NCBI RefSeq assembly: GCF_016653295.1
Contig: NZ_NHSF01000008.1
Coordinates: forward strand, 43,124 to 107,123
DNA length: 64,000 bases
Source of the DNA: Halochromatium salexigens
GTDB lineage: Bacteria > Pseudomonadota > Gammaproteobacteria > Chromatiales > Chromatiaceae
Direction: 5' to 3'
Shown here piece after piece: positions 9,894 through 22,186 of this stretch. Every line of letters starts with the position of its first letter. Position 1 is the first letter of the stretch. The position numbers were made by a program, and so were the translations under genes. A model generated the notes under the pieces. That model saw only the letters and a program-made list of their open reading frames with translations. It ran no database searches and was not told the DNA's origin.

Positions 9894-11267
9894 ATGCCCT
9901 TCATCCCGCACACCGACGAGGACATCACCGGCATGCTCGACGTCATCGGCGTCGACAGCATCGACGCGCTGTTCGATGAAATCCCTAAGGAACTCCGCGC
10001 CAAAGAACTCGCTGGCGTCCCATCCGGTCTGAGCGAGATGGAGGTGACCCAGCTCCTGCAGGCGCGTGCACGCATCGACGGCGAGCCGACCTGTTTCATC
10101 GGCGCCGGCGCCTATGATCATCACATCCCAGCGGCGGTGTGGCAGATCACCACCCGGGGTGAGTTCTACAGCGCCTATACGCCCTACCAGGCCGAGGCCA
10201 GCCAGGGCACGCTGCAAGTGCTTTACGAATTCCAGTCGATGATGACGGCACTGACAGGGCTCGATGTCTCTAACGCCTCGCTTTACGACGGCGCCTCGGC
10301 ACTGGCCGAGGCGGTGTTGATGGCCGTGCGCGCGAACCGCAAAGTCAAAACAACACGCGTGCTGATGCCGCGGAGCGTGCATCCCTTCTATCGGCGCACG
10401 GTGCGCAGCATCGTTCAGCATCAGGGCATTGACCTCGTCGAGGTCGACTTCGACACAGAAACCGGCCAGACCACCCTTGCCCACTGTGAGACAGCGGGGG
10501 ACGAACCCTTCGCAGCTTTAGTCGTGCCCCAACCCAACGTCTTTGGCGTGCTCGAGGACGTTAACGCACTCACCGATTGGGCACAGTCACGCGATGCGCT
10601 GGTCATCGGCGTGGTCAACCCGGTTGCCCTCGCCCTACTCTCACCGCCCGGCGATTGGGGGCAGAACGGTGCCGATATCGCCTGCGGCGAGGGGCAGCCG
10701 CTGGGGATGCCGCTCGCCTCCGGCGGCCCCTATCTCGGATTTCTTTGCTGTCAGCAGGCCTTTATCCGCCAGCTGCCTGGGCGCATCGCCGGCAAGACCG
10801 AAGACGTCGACGGCAAGGTCGGCTACACCCTGACCTTGCAGGCGCGTGAGCAGCACATCCGCCGCTCCAAGGCGACTTCGAACATCTGTACCAATCAGGG
10901 GCTGTTGGTCACAGCCGCGACCGTCCACATGGCAATCCTCGGCGCCGAGGGACTAGAGCGCGTCGCTGCCGCCTGCCTTGCCAACACCGACCGGCTGGCA
11001 CAACAGCTGTGCGAGGTTCCGGGCGTAGAGCCGATCTTCGAGGCTCCGGCATTCCACGAGCGAGCGCTGCGCCTGCCAGCGCCGACCGAGGACGTGCTTG
11101 CCGCACTCGCCGAACAGGACATCCTTGGCGGCTTTGATCTCGGGCGTGAGTATCCGGAGTTGGGTTGCGCGCTGTTGGTCTGCGCCACCGAGCGGCGCAC
11201 CGACGCCGAGATCGCGGCCTATCGCGAGGCACTCGCGAGCACACTGGCCATCGCCGAGGCCGCCTAG
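9894..11267 (+). CDS. gcvPA: Glycine dehydrogenase (decarboxylating) subunit 1
   Basis: N-terminal half of the two-gene form of the P protein, a PLP-dependent glycine decarboxylase; the PLP lysine is in subunit 2. The 457-residue product starts [20 protein letters not shown] and contains the conserved [38 protein letters not shown] and [20 protein letters not shown]. The end, [20 protein letters not shown], is family-like. Its start is 3 bp after gcvH. Confidence 0.96.
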   Translation: MPFIPHTDEDITGMLDVIGVDSIDALFDEIPKELRAKELAGVPSGLSEMEVTQLLQARARIDGEPTCFIGAGAYDHHIPAAVWQITTRGEFYSAYTPYQAEASQGTLQVLYEFQSMMTALTGLDVSNASLYDGASALAEAVLMAVRANRKVKTTRVLMPRSVHPFYRRTVRSIVQHQGIDLVEVDFDTETGQTTLAHCETAGDEPFAALVVPQPNVFGVLEDVNALTDWAQSRDALVIGVVNPVALALLSPPGDWGQNGADIACGEGQPLGMPLASGGPYLGFLCCQQAFIRQLPGRIAGKTEDVDGKVGYTLTLQAREQHIRRSKATSNICTNQGLLVTAATVHMAILGAEGLERVAAACLANTDRLAQQLCEVPGVEPIFEAPAFHERALRLPAPTEDVLAALAEQDILGGFDLGREYPELGCALLVCATERRTDAEIAAYREALASTLAIAEAA

Positions 11268-11335
11268 CATCGACGCTCGCGCAGCTTCACCACCCTTGCC
11301 GCCGCCATCATCTCTTAGGAGTGCAGAATTACGCC

Positions 11336-12799
11336 ATGCTGATTCACGAACAATCCCGCCCTGGACGCCGCGCTACCGCGCAGGCGCCGCTCGAGACTGC
11401 CGACCACGGCGATCTGCCGCAGGCGCTGCGCCGCAAGCAGCGCGCCGCGCTGCCCGAGGTCTCCGAGCTGCAGGCGGTGCGCCACTACACCCGGCTCTCG
11501 CAGCAGAACTTCTCGATCGATACGCACTTCTATCCGCTCGGCTCGTGCACGATGAAATACAACCCGCGCGCCTGCAATAGCCTGGCCTCGCTGCCCGGCT
11601 TCCTAGCGCGCCACCCCGCCGCACCGGAGAGCCACAGCCAGGGCATCATGGCTTGTCTACATGAGCTGCAGGATATGCTCAAGAGCGTCACTGGCATGCA
11701 CGCGGTCTCGCTAGCGCCAGCGGCCGGCGCCCAGGGCGAGCTGGCCGGCGTCATGATGATCCGCGCCTATCACGACGCCCGTGGCGACCATGAGCGGCGC
11801 GAGATGCTGGTCCCAGACGCCGCCCATGGCACCAACCCGGCCTCGGCGATCATGGCCGGCTTCAAGGTGCGCGAGGTGCCAACCGGCAGCAATGGCGATG
11901 TCGATATCGCCGCGCTCCGTGATGCGGTTGGTCCACAAACCGCCGGCATCATGCTCACCAATCCGAGTACCGTGGGCGTCTTCGACCGCAGCATCCAAGC
12001 CATCGCCAAAAGCGTGCATGAGGCCGGCGGCCTGCTCTATTACGATGGCGCCAACCTCAATGCCATCCTCGGCAAGGTGCGTCCAGGCGATATGGGCTTC
12101 GACGTCATCCACATGAATCTGCACAAGACCTTCTCGACGCCCCACGGCGGCGGCGGACCAGGTGCGGGTCCAGTCGGGGTCTCGAAACGCTTGGAGCCCT
12201 ATCTGCCGATTCCGCTGGTGACCCAAGGCGACGACGAACGTTATCACTGGCTCGATGAGGACGACCGACCCGAGAGCATCGGCCGCATGACCGCCTTCGG
12301 CGGCAACATGGGCATCCTACTGCGCGCCTACATCTATGCACGCATGCTCGGCGCCGAGGGTATGCGACGAGTCTCAGAGTTCGCCACGCTCAACGCCAAC
12401 TATCTGCAGGCCCGCCTGCGCGACGCCGGTTTCCAGCTCGCCTATCCAGAACGGCGCGCCAGTCACGAATTCATCATCACCCTAAAGAAAGAGGCGAAAG
12501 CGTTCGACGTCAATACCATGGATTTCGCCAAGCGACTGCTCGACTATGGCTACCATGCGCCGACCACCTACTTCCCGCTGTTGGTGCCCGAATGCCTGTT
12601 GATCGAGCCGACCGAGACCGAGCCCAAGGAGGCCCTCGATGGTTTCGTCGAATCTATGAACAAGATTCGCGCCGAGGCCGAAAACGATCCGGAGACAGTC
12701 AAACAGGCCCCGCACAGCCTGCCCTTGCGTCGGCTCGATGATGTGCGTGCCGCGCGCCAGCTCGATGTCGCCTGGAAGCCTGCCGAGGGCACTGCCTAG
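11336..12799 (+). CDS. gcvPB: Glycine dehydrogenase (decarboxylating) subunit 2
   Basis: PLP-carrying half of the split P protein, 487 residues. It starts at the ATG at 11336 ([20 protein letters not shown]), with TTAGGAG 12-15 bp upstream. Conserved blocks include [50 protein letters not shown] and the PLP lysine in [20 protein letters not shown]. The C-terminal region ([32 protein letters not shown]) is intact. It is the last gene of the gcv operon. Confidence 0.96.
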   Translation: MLIHEQSRPGRRATAQAPLETADHGDLPQALRRKQRAALPEVSELQAVRHYTRLSQQNFSIDTHFYPLGSCTMKYNPRACNSLASLPGFLARHPAAPESHSQGIMACLHELQDMLKSVTGMHAVSLAPAAGAQGELAGVMMIRAYHDARGDHERREMLVPDAAHGTNPASAIMAGFKVREVPTGSNGDVDIAALRDAVGPQTAGIMLTNPSTVGVFDRSIQAIAKSVHEAGGLLYYDGANLNAILGKVRPGDMGFDVIHMNLHKTFSTPHGGGGPGAGPVGVSKRLEPYLPIPLVTQGDDERYHWLDEDDRPESIGRMTAFGGNMGILLRAYIYARMLGAEGMRRVSEFATLNANYLQARLRDAGFQLAYPERRASHEFIITLKKEAKAFDVNTMDFAKRLLDYGYHAPTTYFPLLVPECLLIEPTETEPKEALDGFVESMNKIRAEAENDPETVKQAPHSLPLRRLDDVRAARQLDVAWKPAEGTA

Positions 12800-12872
12800 G
12801 ACGCCAGTCCGACCTGACACGACGACGGATGGACAGCAGCACTGGGCAACACTGGGAGAGCGACACGCGACC

Positions 12873-13244
12873 ATGGCCAACCACAATGTCAGCGGATGGC
12901 GCCGAATCATCTACGCCTTTGGTTACTCGATGAAGGGCTTCAAGGCTTGCTATGAACTGGAGGAGGCCTTTCGGCAGGAGGTCTTCATCCTCATCTTTTT
13001 AATTCCACTGGCGTTCTGGCTCGGCCAGTCGCCAATCGAGCGTGCCATGTTGGTTGGCAGCCTGTTGCTGGTGCCAGTGGTCGAGTTGCTCAACTCGGCC
13101 ATCGAGGCCAACGTCGACCGTGTCGGCCTCGAGCGTAATGAACTCTCGGGGCGGGCCAAGGATATCGCCTCGGCGGCGGTCTTCATGAGCATCAGCTTCG
13201 CGGCCACGATCTGGGGCTTGCTGCTGATCCCGCGCTGGTTGTAG
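12873..13244 (+). CDS. dgkA: Diacylglycerol kinase
   Basis: Small trimeric integral-membrane kinase that phosphorylates diacylglycerol to recycle lipid. The 123-residue product has three hydrophobic helices and the catalytic motif VELLNSAIEANVDRVGLERN, followed by ELSGRAKDIASAAVF. The N-terminus reads MANHNVSGWRRIIYAFGYSM. The start at 12873 has GGGAGAG about 12 bp upstream; the frame is open further upstream but overlaps gcvPB without family similarity. Confidence 0.93.
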   Translation: MANHNVSGWRRIIYAFGYSMKGFKACYELEEAFRQEVFILIFLIPLAFWLGQSPIERAMLVGSLLLVPVVELLNSAIEANVDRVGLERNELSGRAKDIASAAVFMSISFAATIWGLLLIPRWL

Positions 13245-13365
13245 AGACACGACTCGAGAGCAGTTGCGCACGCAGAACGGCCTCATGGTGCACAGCTCTA
13301 CCAAACGCCATTGAGAGTAACCCGTCGCGAGCCACACCAAGATCCACGAGTGACTGAACGCCCCT

Positions 13366-13896
13366 ATGAGCAGAACCCCTAACGATTCCCCTTTCATACC
13401 GCTGCCGATCGCTGTGGTGACCGTCTCCGACAGCCGCACCACCGACAATGACACCTCTGGCGCTTACCTGCGTGAGCAGCTGACCGCAGCTGGCCATCGG
13501 CTGGCTGATCAGGTCATCTGCAAGGATGATCCTTATCAGCTGCGCGCGTTGTTCTCACGCTGGATCGCCGACCCCGAGGTGCAGGGAGTGATCAGCACCG
13601 GCGGTACCGGCATCACCGGACGCGACAGCACGCCAGAAGCGATCGCGCCATTGTTCGACAAGACTATCGACGGCTTCGGCGAGCTGTTCCGCCAGATCTC
13701 GTTCCAAGAAATCGGCGCCTCGACCGTGCAATCGCGCGCGGTAGCCGGCATCGCCAACGGCACCCTGCTGTTCTGTCTACCGGGCTCTACCGGCGCCTGC
13801 CGCACGGCCTGGGAGCAGATCCTACAGCCACAACTGGACAGCCGAACCCGGCCCTGCAACTTCGCCCAGCTTATCGCGCGCTTCAGCGAGCGCTGA
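13366..13896 (+). CDS. moaB: Molybdenum cofactor biosynthesis protein B (MoaB/MogA family)
   Basis: Binds molybdopterin; family members adenylylate it ahead of molybdenum insertion. The 176-residue product has the opening strand PIAVVTVSDSRTTDNDTSG, the central VISTGGTGITGRDSTPEAI and a C-terminal LLFCLPGSTGACRTAWEQIL. It is followed by moeA at a distance of 5 bp, which places it in a Moco operon. Confidence 0.92.
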   Translation: MSRTPNDSPFIPLPIAVVTVSDSRTTDNDTSGAYLREQLTAAGHRLADQVICKDDPYQLRALFSRWIADPEVQGVISTGGTGITGRDSTPEAIAPLFDKTIDGFGELFRQISFQEIGASTVQSRAVAGIANGTLLFCLPGSTGACRTAWEQILQPQLDSRTRPCNFAQLIARFSER

Positions 13897-13901
13897 TCAT
13901 C

Positions 13902-15218
13902 ATGACCCACCCATCGACTGGCCCCTCTACGGGTGCATCAACTGACACCTCCGCCAGCACCGCAAACGACTGCGATCCAGTCTCAGCCTCATCAAAGCCG
14001 CTCAGCGTCGAGCAAGCCTCGGCACAGCTGCTCGCCGCAGCCCGTGTCATTGACGGCCGCGAGCAGCTCCCCCCCACGGAATGCCTCGGACGGGTGCTCG
14101 CCGAGCCGGTCATCAGCGGCACCGACCTACCCGGCTGGGATAACAGCGCGATGGACGGCTACGCGCTGCGCGCCGCTGATCTGCGGGCAAACAGCGGCTG
14201 GCTGCCGGTAACTCAGCGCATTGCCGCTGGCCATTGCGGCACGCCGCTGACGCCAGGTACCGCCGCGCGCATCTTCACCGGTGCGCCGTTGCCCGAGGGC
14301 GCGGACACCGTGGTGGTGCAGGAGGCCTGCGCGCCGGAACATGGCGGCGTGCGCATCAATGCCGAAATCACGGCAGGCGCGAACATCCGCCGTCGTGGCG
14401 AGGAACTGCAAGCAGGCGCGCAAGTGCTCAAGCCCGGGATTCGGCTCGGTCCCCAGCATCTGGGTCTTGCCGCCGGCGTCGGTGCTGGAGAACTCTGGGT
14501 CTATCGCCGGCTGCGCGTAGCCGTACTCGCCAGCGGTGACGAGCTGGTGATGCCCGGCGAGCCCTTGGGCCCGGGCCAGATCTACAACTCGAACCGCTTT
14601 CTGTTTCGCGCCTTGCTGCAGGCGCTCGGCTGCGAGGTGATCGATCTTGGCATCATCGAGGACGATCGCGAGGCGACGCTCGCCGCACTTGGCACCGCTG
14701 CCGAGCAGGCCGACCTGGTACTAGCGAGCGGCGGTGTTTCCGTGGGCGATGAAGATCATGTAAGACCAGCGGTCGAACAGCTCGGCAGCCTCGACCTCTG
14801 GCGAGTCGCGATGAAGCCGGGTAAACCGCTCGCGTTTGGGCGCATCGGCGAAACGCCGTTCATCGGCAGCCCTGGCAATCCGGTTTCACTGTTCGTGACC
14901 TTTTGCCTGTTCGCCCGCCCGTTCATTGAACGCATGCAAGGCGTGCGCGATGCCGGGCCGCCAACCCCGCTCTGGCTACCCGCCGGCTTCGAGCTCACCA
15001 AACCGCTCAAACGGCGCGACTACCAACGCGCGCGATTGGAGATCGACGCGACCGACAAGCCGGCGATTCAAGTCTTCAGCAGTACCTCATCAGCGGCACT
15101 CAGCTCACTGACCTGGGCCAATGGGCTAGCGCTGATTCCGTCGGGCCAGACTATCGCGATCGGCGATCCGGTCGCCTTTTTGCCGTTCAGCGAGCTGGTG
15201 CCTGGGTGCTCGACCTAA
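13902..15218 (+). CDS. moeA: Molybdopterin molybdenumtransferase
   Basis: MoeA inserts molybdate into adenylylated molybdopterin. The 438-residue product has a Ser/Thr-rich leader of about 30 residues before the family start (LSVEQASAQLLAAARVIDGR). It then shows GWDNSAMDGYALRAADL, ARIFTGAPLPEGADTVVVQE, LASGGVSVGDEDHVRPAVEQ, MKPGKPLAFGRIGETPFIGS and PGNPVSLFVTF. The leader is low-complexity and may be longer than the true N-terminus. Confidence 0.95.
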   Translation: MTHPSTGPSTGASTDTSASTANDCDPVSASSKPLSVEQASAQLLAAARVIDGREQLPPTECLGRVLAEPVISGTDLPGWDNSAMDGYALRAADLRANSGWLPVTQRIAAGHCGTPLTPGTAARIFTGAPLPEGADTVVVQEACAPEHGGVRINAEITAGANIRRRGEELQAGAQVLKPGIRLGPQHLGLAAGVGAGELWVYRRLRVAVLASGDELVMPGEPLGPGQIYNSNRFLFRALLQALGCEVIDLGIIEDDREATLAALGTAAEQADLVLASGGVSVGDEDHVRPAVEQLGSLDLWRVAMKPGKPLAFGRIGETPFIGSPGNPVSLFVTFCLFARPFIERMQGVRDAGPPTPLWLPAGFELTKPLKRRDYQRARLEIDATDKPAIQVFSSTSSAALSSLTWANGLALIPSGQTIAIGDPVAFLPFSELVPGCST

Positions 15219-15350
15219 TCATCGCACCGCCTATCGTTCATCACTCAATACGTGCCAATAAACCGCCGGTTGGAGCCGCAAAAGCATCGACCGGCCAGCG
15301 CCGATTGGCTCACACGGTTCAACCGCATAAACCATGGGCATTCGCCGTCA

Positions 15351-15602
15351 ATGATCGAATTGCGCTACTTCGCTCGCCTGCGCGAGCAGGTCGGGCTCGA
15401 TGCCGAAGCCATCGAGCCAACAGCAGGCGCGACCATCGCCGAACTCAGAGCCTTCCTGCGTGCGCGTGGCGAGCCTTGGGCGCACGCACTCGCGCCAGAG
15501 CAGCGCATTCTCGTTGCCCTTAATCAGGAGATGGCACGCCCTGAGACACTGGTCGCCGATGGCGATGAGGTCGCCTTCTTCCCGCCTGTCACGGGTGGTT
15601 AG
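15351..15602 (+). CDS. moaD: Molybdopterin synthase sulfur carrier subunit
   Basis: Ubiquitin-fold sulfur carrier used to make molybdopterin from precursor Z. The 83-residue product starts MIELRYFARLREQVGLDAEA and ends FFPPVTGG, the Gly-Gly tail that is thiocarboxylated. The start at 15351 gives the standard length. No moaE follows; the next gene is the convergent aldolase, 21 bp away. The 130-bp interval after moeA shows no gene. Confidence 0.93.
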   Translation: MIELRYFARLREQVGLDAEAIEPTAGATIAELRAFLRARGEPWAHALAPEQRILVALNQEMARPETLVADGDEVAFFPPVTGG

Positions 15603-15623
15603 GCGATCGTGCCGCGCTGACGC

Positions 15624-16649
15624 TTAACGCTCCATCTCCGGCGTGTACTCGCCGATGCTCGCAAGTGAGTTGAGCTTGGCCCGATGCAGCAGGGCTTGGC
15701 TGGCCTGCTCGGCCTTCGAGGCATCCCCTCGCCAGGTCTCGAGCACCTGATTCTGCAGCGCCCGGGCATACGAGAACGTCAGGCGCCACGGCAGCGACAG
15801 CTTGGTCGCCATCTGATTCATCGCGTTAAGGTGCTGGGTCGCTTGCTCATCGCTTTGACCACCGGACAGAAAGGCGATGCCAGGTAGCGCGGCTGGGACT
15901 GTCTGCTGCAAACAGCGCAATGTCTCTTCGGCGACCTGCTCGACACCAGCGCGTTGCGGACAATCGGTGCCGGAGATCACCATGCTCGGTTTCAGGATCA
16001 TGCCCTCGAACTGGACACCCTGGCGATAGAGCTGCTCGAACACCTGGCGCTGGGTCTCGACCGTGACCTCGTAGCTGGTCTCGATCATGTGGGCGCCGTT
16101 GATCAGCACCTCCGGTTCGACAATCGGCACCAAACCGGCTTCCTGACACAACGCGGCATATCGCGCCAGCGCGTGGGCATTGGCCTCGATGCAGGCTCGA
16201 CTCGGCTTGTCCTCGTCAATCGTGATCACGGCGCGCCACTTACAGAACTTGGCACCGAAGCCGACGTACTCCTCCAAACGCTCGCGCAGCCCGTCTAGCC
16301 CCTCGGTGACCTTCTCACCGGCGTTCAATGCGAGCTCCTTGGCGCCAGTATCAACCTTGATCCCGGGCATGATCCCTTGTCGCTGCATAAGCGCGGGAAA
16401 TGTCTCGCCGTCGGTCGTCGACTGGCGAATAGTCTCGTCGTAGAGAATGGCGCCGCTGATGTGATCACCGAGTCCGGGCGTGGCGAGCAGGATGGTGCGA
16501 TACGCGACCCGGTTGTCCTCGGTGTTGTCGACGCCAACCGCCTTCAGCCGTTTACCGATGGTGGGCGTGCTCTCATCCATGGCCAGGAGACCCTGACCGG
16601 GTGTGACCATTGCTTCAGCGGTTTGACGCAGGGCGTTCAGAGTCATCAT
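15624..16649 (-). CDS. Fructose-bisphosphate aldolase class I
   Basis: Schiff-base aldolase of glycolysis and the Calvin cycle. The 341-residue product begins MMTLNALRQTAEAMVTPGQG and shows LLAMDESTPTIGKRL, FGAKFCKWRAVITIDEDKPS (catalytic Lys), VPIVEPEVLINGAHMIE and GVQFEGMILKPSMVISG, in which K is the Schiff-base lysine, then GIAFLSGGQSDEQATQHLNA. CGGAGG lies 4-5 bp before the ATG at 16649; the open frame extends upstream to 16739 without a likely start. It lies upstream of nothing related: the urease block sits just beyond it on the same strand. Confidence 0.94.
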   Translation of the reverse strand: MMTLNALRQTAEAMVTPGQGLLAMDESTPTIGKRLKAVGVDNTEDNRVAYRTILLATPGLGDHISGAILYDETIRQSTTDGETFPALMQRQGIMPGIKVDTGAKELALNAGEKVTEGLDGLRERLEEYVGFGAKFCKWRAVITIDEDKPSRACIEANAHALARYAALCQEAGLVPIVEPEVLINGAHMIETSYEVTVETQRQVFEQLYRQGVQFEGMILKPSMVISGTDCPQRAGVEQVAEETLRCLQQTVPAALPGIAFLSGGQSDEQATQHLNAMNQMATKLSLPWRLTFSYARALQNQVLETWRGDASKAEQASQALLHRAKLNSLASIGEYTPEMER

Positions 16650-16753
16650 TGAACCTCCGGAGGGGTTGCGAGAATGTGAGTCGGGAGTCTGTAAGCTCCT
16701 AACCCCAATGACCCTGAGGAAACCGGCTGGCGAATTCAACCGCCGCCGATCAA

Positions 16754-17368
<615 letters not shown>

Positions 17369-17372
<4 letters not shown>

Positions 17373-17755
17373 GTTGTCAGTGAGGCGGCGACCGCGACCC
17401 CGATGAGCACGCCGGCAGTATTCAAGCCGATATCGAAGAGCGACGCATAGCGCCCGGACGCGAACAGCTGCGCGAACTCCAACAGGGCCCCATAGCCGGT
17501 GGCGAACAGGGCAGCCAGCAGGATCGGCCGCTTGAAGCGCACCAGCGCGGCCGCCCAGAGCACGGTCAGGAGCGCATAGAGCGCGACATGCATGGCGTTC
17601 TGCAACAACGACGGCACGGAGCCGATCATGACGACGAGCTTGGCATCACCCTCTTGCGGGTAGCCGGGCACGAGCGACAGGAAGGCGATGGCGCCGGTCA
17701 GCGCAAGACTCGCCCCCAGCCGGATCGGGATGGAACGAAACAGGGCGGTGATCAT
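17369..17755 (-). CDS. VanZ-family membrane protein inside the urease operon
   Basis: 128-residue hydrophobic protein with about four transmembrane segments: [20 protein letters not shown], then [39 protein letters not shown] and [13 protein letters not shown]. The [11 protein letters not shown] and LLEFAQLF segments with the intervening Gly-rich turn resemble VanZ-like proteins. Function is unknown. Both ends are start-stop coupled: its ATG overlaps the ureF stop (ATGA at 17752-17755) and its stop overlaps the ureG start (17369-17372). It therefore occupies the slot between ureF and ureG in the transcript. A nickel or urea role would be speculation. Confidence 0.7.
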
Positions 17756-18094
17756 GAACGATAGAGTCTGGTGTACTGGGTTTCGTGAAGGCTACTGGCG
17801 ATGGCCAGCGCCGGCGTGCTGGCGCCGATCTCGCTGTAGGCGACCAGGCGGGCGTGGTCGACCGCCGCCGGAATCCGCACCGCGAGCGCGCTCAGGATGC
17901 GTTGCCCTGCGCTCTGGCCGAGCGGCACCAGCTTGACGCCAGCCAGGGTCAGGTTCTCGGCCCAGGACCACGCATAGCCGAGCAACGCATCTTTCGATCG
18001 CCCATTCCAACCCTTGCGAGTAGGCGAAGGCACCCACCGGCAGCGATGGGCTGACCAACTGCAGCAGCCGTAAGAGCGGCGCCTTAGCGGGCAT
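17752..18094 (-). pseudogene. ureF: Urease accessory protein UreF, internal deletion with frame change
   Basis: UreF links UreD/urease with UreG during nickel insertion and normally has about 225 residues. The first about 35 codons from the ATG at 18094 are good: [20 protein letters not shown] then [14 protein letters not shown]. The last about 80 codons are also good: [40 protein letters not shown] and [15 protein letters not shown]. About 110 residues between them are absent, and the two parts are in different frames; the junction lies near plus-strand 18000-18010. The remaining 343 nt cannot encode a working UreF. The start overlaps the ureE 3' end by 11 bp and the stop is coupled to vanZ. 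Confidence 0.88.
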
Positions 18095-18623
18095 GGCTAT
18101 GCTCATGCCGGTCCTCATGCGCATGCCTGTGCTCATGCTCGTGCTCGGCATCACCATGGCCATGCGGCCCACCACTGTAGGCCCCCGGCTCCGGCTCGAA
18201 GGGAGCCTCCTGCGAAGTAACGCCGAGCCCGAGGCCGCGCACCATCGCATCGAGCACATGATCGTGCAGCCAGCGCAGGCGGCCGGGCTCGATCTGTAAC
18301 GCGACATGGCGATTGCCAAGGTGATAGGCCGCGCGCGCGAGCAGCACCGGATCATCGGTTTCGGCGCTCGACACCGGCTCGGGCGCGGCCCGGACCTGAA
18401 CGACAACCCCCTGCTCATCGCTCAGCCGATCGCCGTCACGCAGGCTGTCGCCGCCGCGCGGCAGCAGCATTCCCACCTCACGGCCGTCATCGAGACGCGC
18501 ACGCAGCCGTGAGCGTGAGCGCTGTTCATAGGTCAACGGCAGCACGGCGCTCGCCTGCGCCGCCTCGACCACCCGCTGGGTCAGGCGCAGCGCCAGATCA
18601 TCAAGCGCATTATTCGCCATCAT
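18084..18623 (-). CDS. ureE: Urease accessory nickel chaperone UreE
   Basis: Nickel-binding metallochaperone. The 179-residue product has the N-terminal peptide-binding domain ([40 protein letters not shown]), the metal-binding domain with [20 protein letters not shown] and [14 protein letters not shown], and a C-terminal His-rich tail (about 11 His in the last 30 residues) that can bind Ni2+. The start MMANNALDD at 18623 has no strong ribosome-binding site, and the upstream 14 bp overlap the hepT remnant; translation may be affected. The normal ureE promoter or coupling to ureC has been interrupted by about 140 bp of foreign sequence. Confidence 0.9.
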   Translation of the reverse strand: MMANNALDDLALRLTQRVVEAAQASAVLPLTYEQRSRSRLRARLDDGREVGMLLPRGGDSLRDGDRLSDEQGVVVQVRAAPEPVSSAETDDPVLLARAAYHLGNRHVALQIEPGRLRWLHDHVLDAMVRGLGLGVTSQEAPFEPEPGAYSGGPHGHGDAEHEHEHRHAHEDRHEHSHAR

Positions 18624-18761
18624 CTTGTGGCAGCCCACTGCGAATCGCACTGACGAAGCGGTCCAAGTCATCAAGCCGATGCCCGACGACGTCTCGAATG
18701 ATGCGCGAGTCCATGGCTTGATAGCCATGCACCGAGATGTTGCGAACTCCGAGAATATCGC

Positions 18762-18765
<4 letters not shown>
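18610..18765 (-). pseudogene. C-terminal remnant of a HepT-like (DUF86) toxin
   Basis: Directly after the ureC stop codon an open frame of 51 codons reads [20 protein letters not shown] and [20 protein letters not shown] and stops at 18610. RNISVHGY is the RxxxxHxY motif of HepT toxins (HEPN superfamily RNase partner of MntA), and the following helices match the family C-terminus. The N-terminal about 70 residues are missing: upstream in this frame is only an out-of-phase reading of ureC. There is no MntA partner. It overlaps the ureE start by 14 bp. Confidence 0.72.
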
Positions 18766-20482
<1,717 letters not shown>

Positions 20483-20486
<4 letters not shown>

Positions 20487-20860
20487 GTCTTGCTCTCCTC
20501 GGCGCTGTCCTCGGCGGCGTCGTCATCGGGTTCCGGCTCGGGCTCGGGGACGGGATCGAGCCGCCCCATCACCTCGCCGCGAAACCCATGGACCAGGCGC
20601 GCACCAGCATAGGGCACCAGCTCGACGGTGCGCGACTGTCCAGGCTCGAAGCGCACCGCAGTGCCGGCAGGGATATCGAGCCGATGGCCGCGTGTCGGTG
20701 CGCGCTCGAACTGCAGCGCCGGGTTGGTCTCGAAGAAATGATAATGGGAGCCGACCTGGATCGGCCGATCGCCCGTGTTCGCAACTTCGACCGACAACAC
20801 CGGTCGGCCTGCATTGAGTTCGATCTCACCAGCGGCCGGGAAGAGTTCGCCAGGAATCAT
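20483..20860 (-). CDS. ureB: Urease beta subunit
   Basis: 125-residue beta subunit starting [20 protein letters not shown], with [40 protein letters not shown] and [12 protein letters not shown]. It has an acidic, Pro/Glu-rich C-terminal tail ([19 protein letters not shown]) of about 25 residues beyond the family core. The start at 20860 is the family ATG; the frame is open upstream to 20956 without similarity. Overlaps ureC by 4 bp. Confidence 0.95.
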
Positions 20861-20888
20861 AGTGCCGTTCTCAGGATAGGTGGACGGG

Positions 20889-21191
20889 CTAGACGATGGG
20901 GTCGTGGACGGTGACCAGTTTGGTGCCGTCAGGGAAGGTCGCTTCCACCTGCACATCCGGGATCATCTCCGGGACACCGTCCATTACCTCATCGCGGCTC
21001 AGCAGCGCGCGGCCGTCATCCATCAACTCAGCGACCGTGCGGCCCTCGCGCGCGCCTTCCAGAATGGCGCAACTGATGAAGGCCACCGCCTCCGGATAGT
21101 TGAGCTTCAGCCCTCTCGCCTTGCGTCTCTCGGCGAGCAGGCCGGCGGTGAACAGCAGCAGCTTATCTTTTTCGCGGGGATTCAGCTCCAT
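20889..21191 (-). CDS. ureA: Urease gamma subunit
   Basis: 100-residue gamma subunit, the standard size, starting [20 protein letters not shown] and containing [40 protein letters not shown] and [19 protein letters not shown]. The start at 21191 fits the family; upstream codons to 21269 do not. It lies 28 bp before ureB and 134 bp after ureD. Confidence 0.96.
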   Translation of the reverse strand: MELNPREKDKLLLFTAGLLAERRKARGLKLNYPEAVAFISCAILEGAREGRTVAELMDDGRALLSRDEVMDGVPEMIPDVQVEATFPDGTKLVTVHDPIV

Positions 21192-21325
21192 GGTCGACGC
21201 CTCGTCGAGTCGGGGTTGTGACGGAACAGTGTATACGCCAGCGAGGCGCGCTGATAGCGCCGTAATCAATGGGGACAGACTCCTTGATCAGGCCACTCGA
21301 TCAGGTCACTTGATCGGACCGGCGC

Positions 21326-22186
21326 TCAGGTTGCCCAGATGCGGGGCGCGGATGCTTCCAGACCGAGCAGGCGTGGCCGCAAGCCTTGCCAGAGGGCACG
21401 AAACTGAAGCAAGACCGGTTCCACCTTCGGCGCGAGCGCACGCACAACGAGCAGATCATCGAGCAAGGTCAGGCCGAGCGCCAAGCCCGGCACGGCTGGC
21501 ACCAGTGCACGCGCGACCTGCAGATCCCCGGCCGTGGCGCCGGTCGCGACCAGGGTGGCGCTGATCGGCTGTCCGCGCAGGCCGCTTGGCCCATCCAGGC
21601 CTTTCGTGGAAGGCTCGCCCTCCAGGTCCAGGCCCATGTCCAAGCGCAGGCGTTCGCTCAGCAACGGGCGCCCTTCCCGCTCGAGCCGCAGCCCCAAGCT
21701 GGCGCGGCCCTGATCGAAGCGCTCGCCGATCGCCGGCCGGCCGAGACTGAGGATCTCCCAGCCGATGAAACGCGCCGCGCCGCTGAGCACGACCTGTGTC
21801 TGCAGATCGAGACGCGCGCCCGGGAACAGGATCGCCTCCGGCGGCAGCCATTCCAGCACCCCGCCGTCGGCCACCTCGAAGCGCTGCCGTTGCCGCGCCA
21901 AGGCGCCGGCGCTGCGGTAGAACTTGGCCGCACCGGGCGCTGTCAGCAGCGCATGCGCGCCAGCGGCGACCCGCGCCTCGATGTGCAGTCGATCGCCACC
22001 GACCACTCCGCCCGGGGGATGCAGCAGATACAGATGGCAAGGCGCGCCCTCGGGATAGAAACCGCGTTGCACCGTCAACGGACCTTGCTGCTGTTTTTGC
22101 GCCAAAACGGTGCGTTGAGCGCGCGCCTCGAACCGCAACGCGAGGCGCGCGCTCCAGCCCGCGGCGGGCGGCACCGATGGCGGCAT
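21326..22186 (-). CDS. ureD: Urease accessory protein UreD
   Basis: UreD binds the urease apoprotein as scaffold for UreF/UreG. The 286-residue product shows the family blocks WSARLALRFEARAQRTVLAQ, GPLTVQRGFYPEGAPCHLYL, LHPPGGVVGGDRLHIEA, APGAAKFYRSAGALARQ, GVLEWLPPEAILFPGA and ARFIGWEILSLGRPAIGERF. It is intact, unlike ureF and ureG. Its start overlaps the urtE stop by one base. Confidence 0.94.
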   Translation of the reverse strand: MPPSVPPAAGWSARLALRFEARAQRTVLAQKQQQGPLTVQRGFYPEGAPCHLYLLHPPGGVVGGDRLHIEARVAAGAHALLTAPGAAKFYRSAGALARQRQRFEVADGGVLEWLPPEAILFPGARLDLQTQVVLSGAARFIGWEILSLGRPAIGERFDQGRASLGLRLEREGRPLLSERLRLDMGLDLEGEPSTKGLDGPSGLRGQPISATLVATGATAGDLQVARALVPAVPGLALGLTLLDDLLVVRALAPKVEPVLLQFRALWQGLRPRLLGLEASAPRIWAT

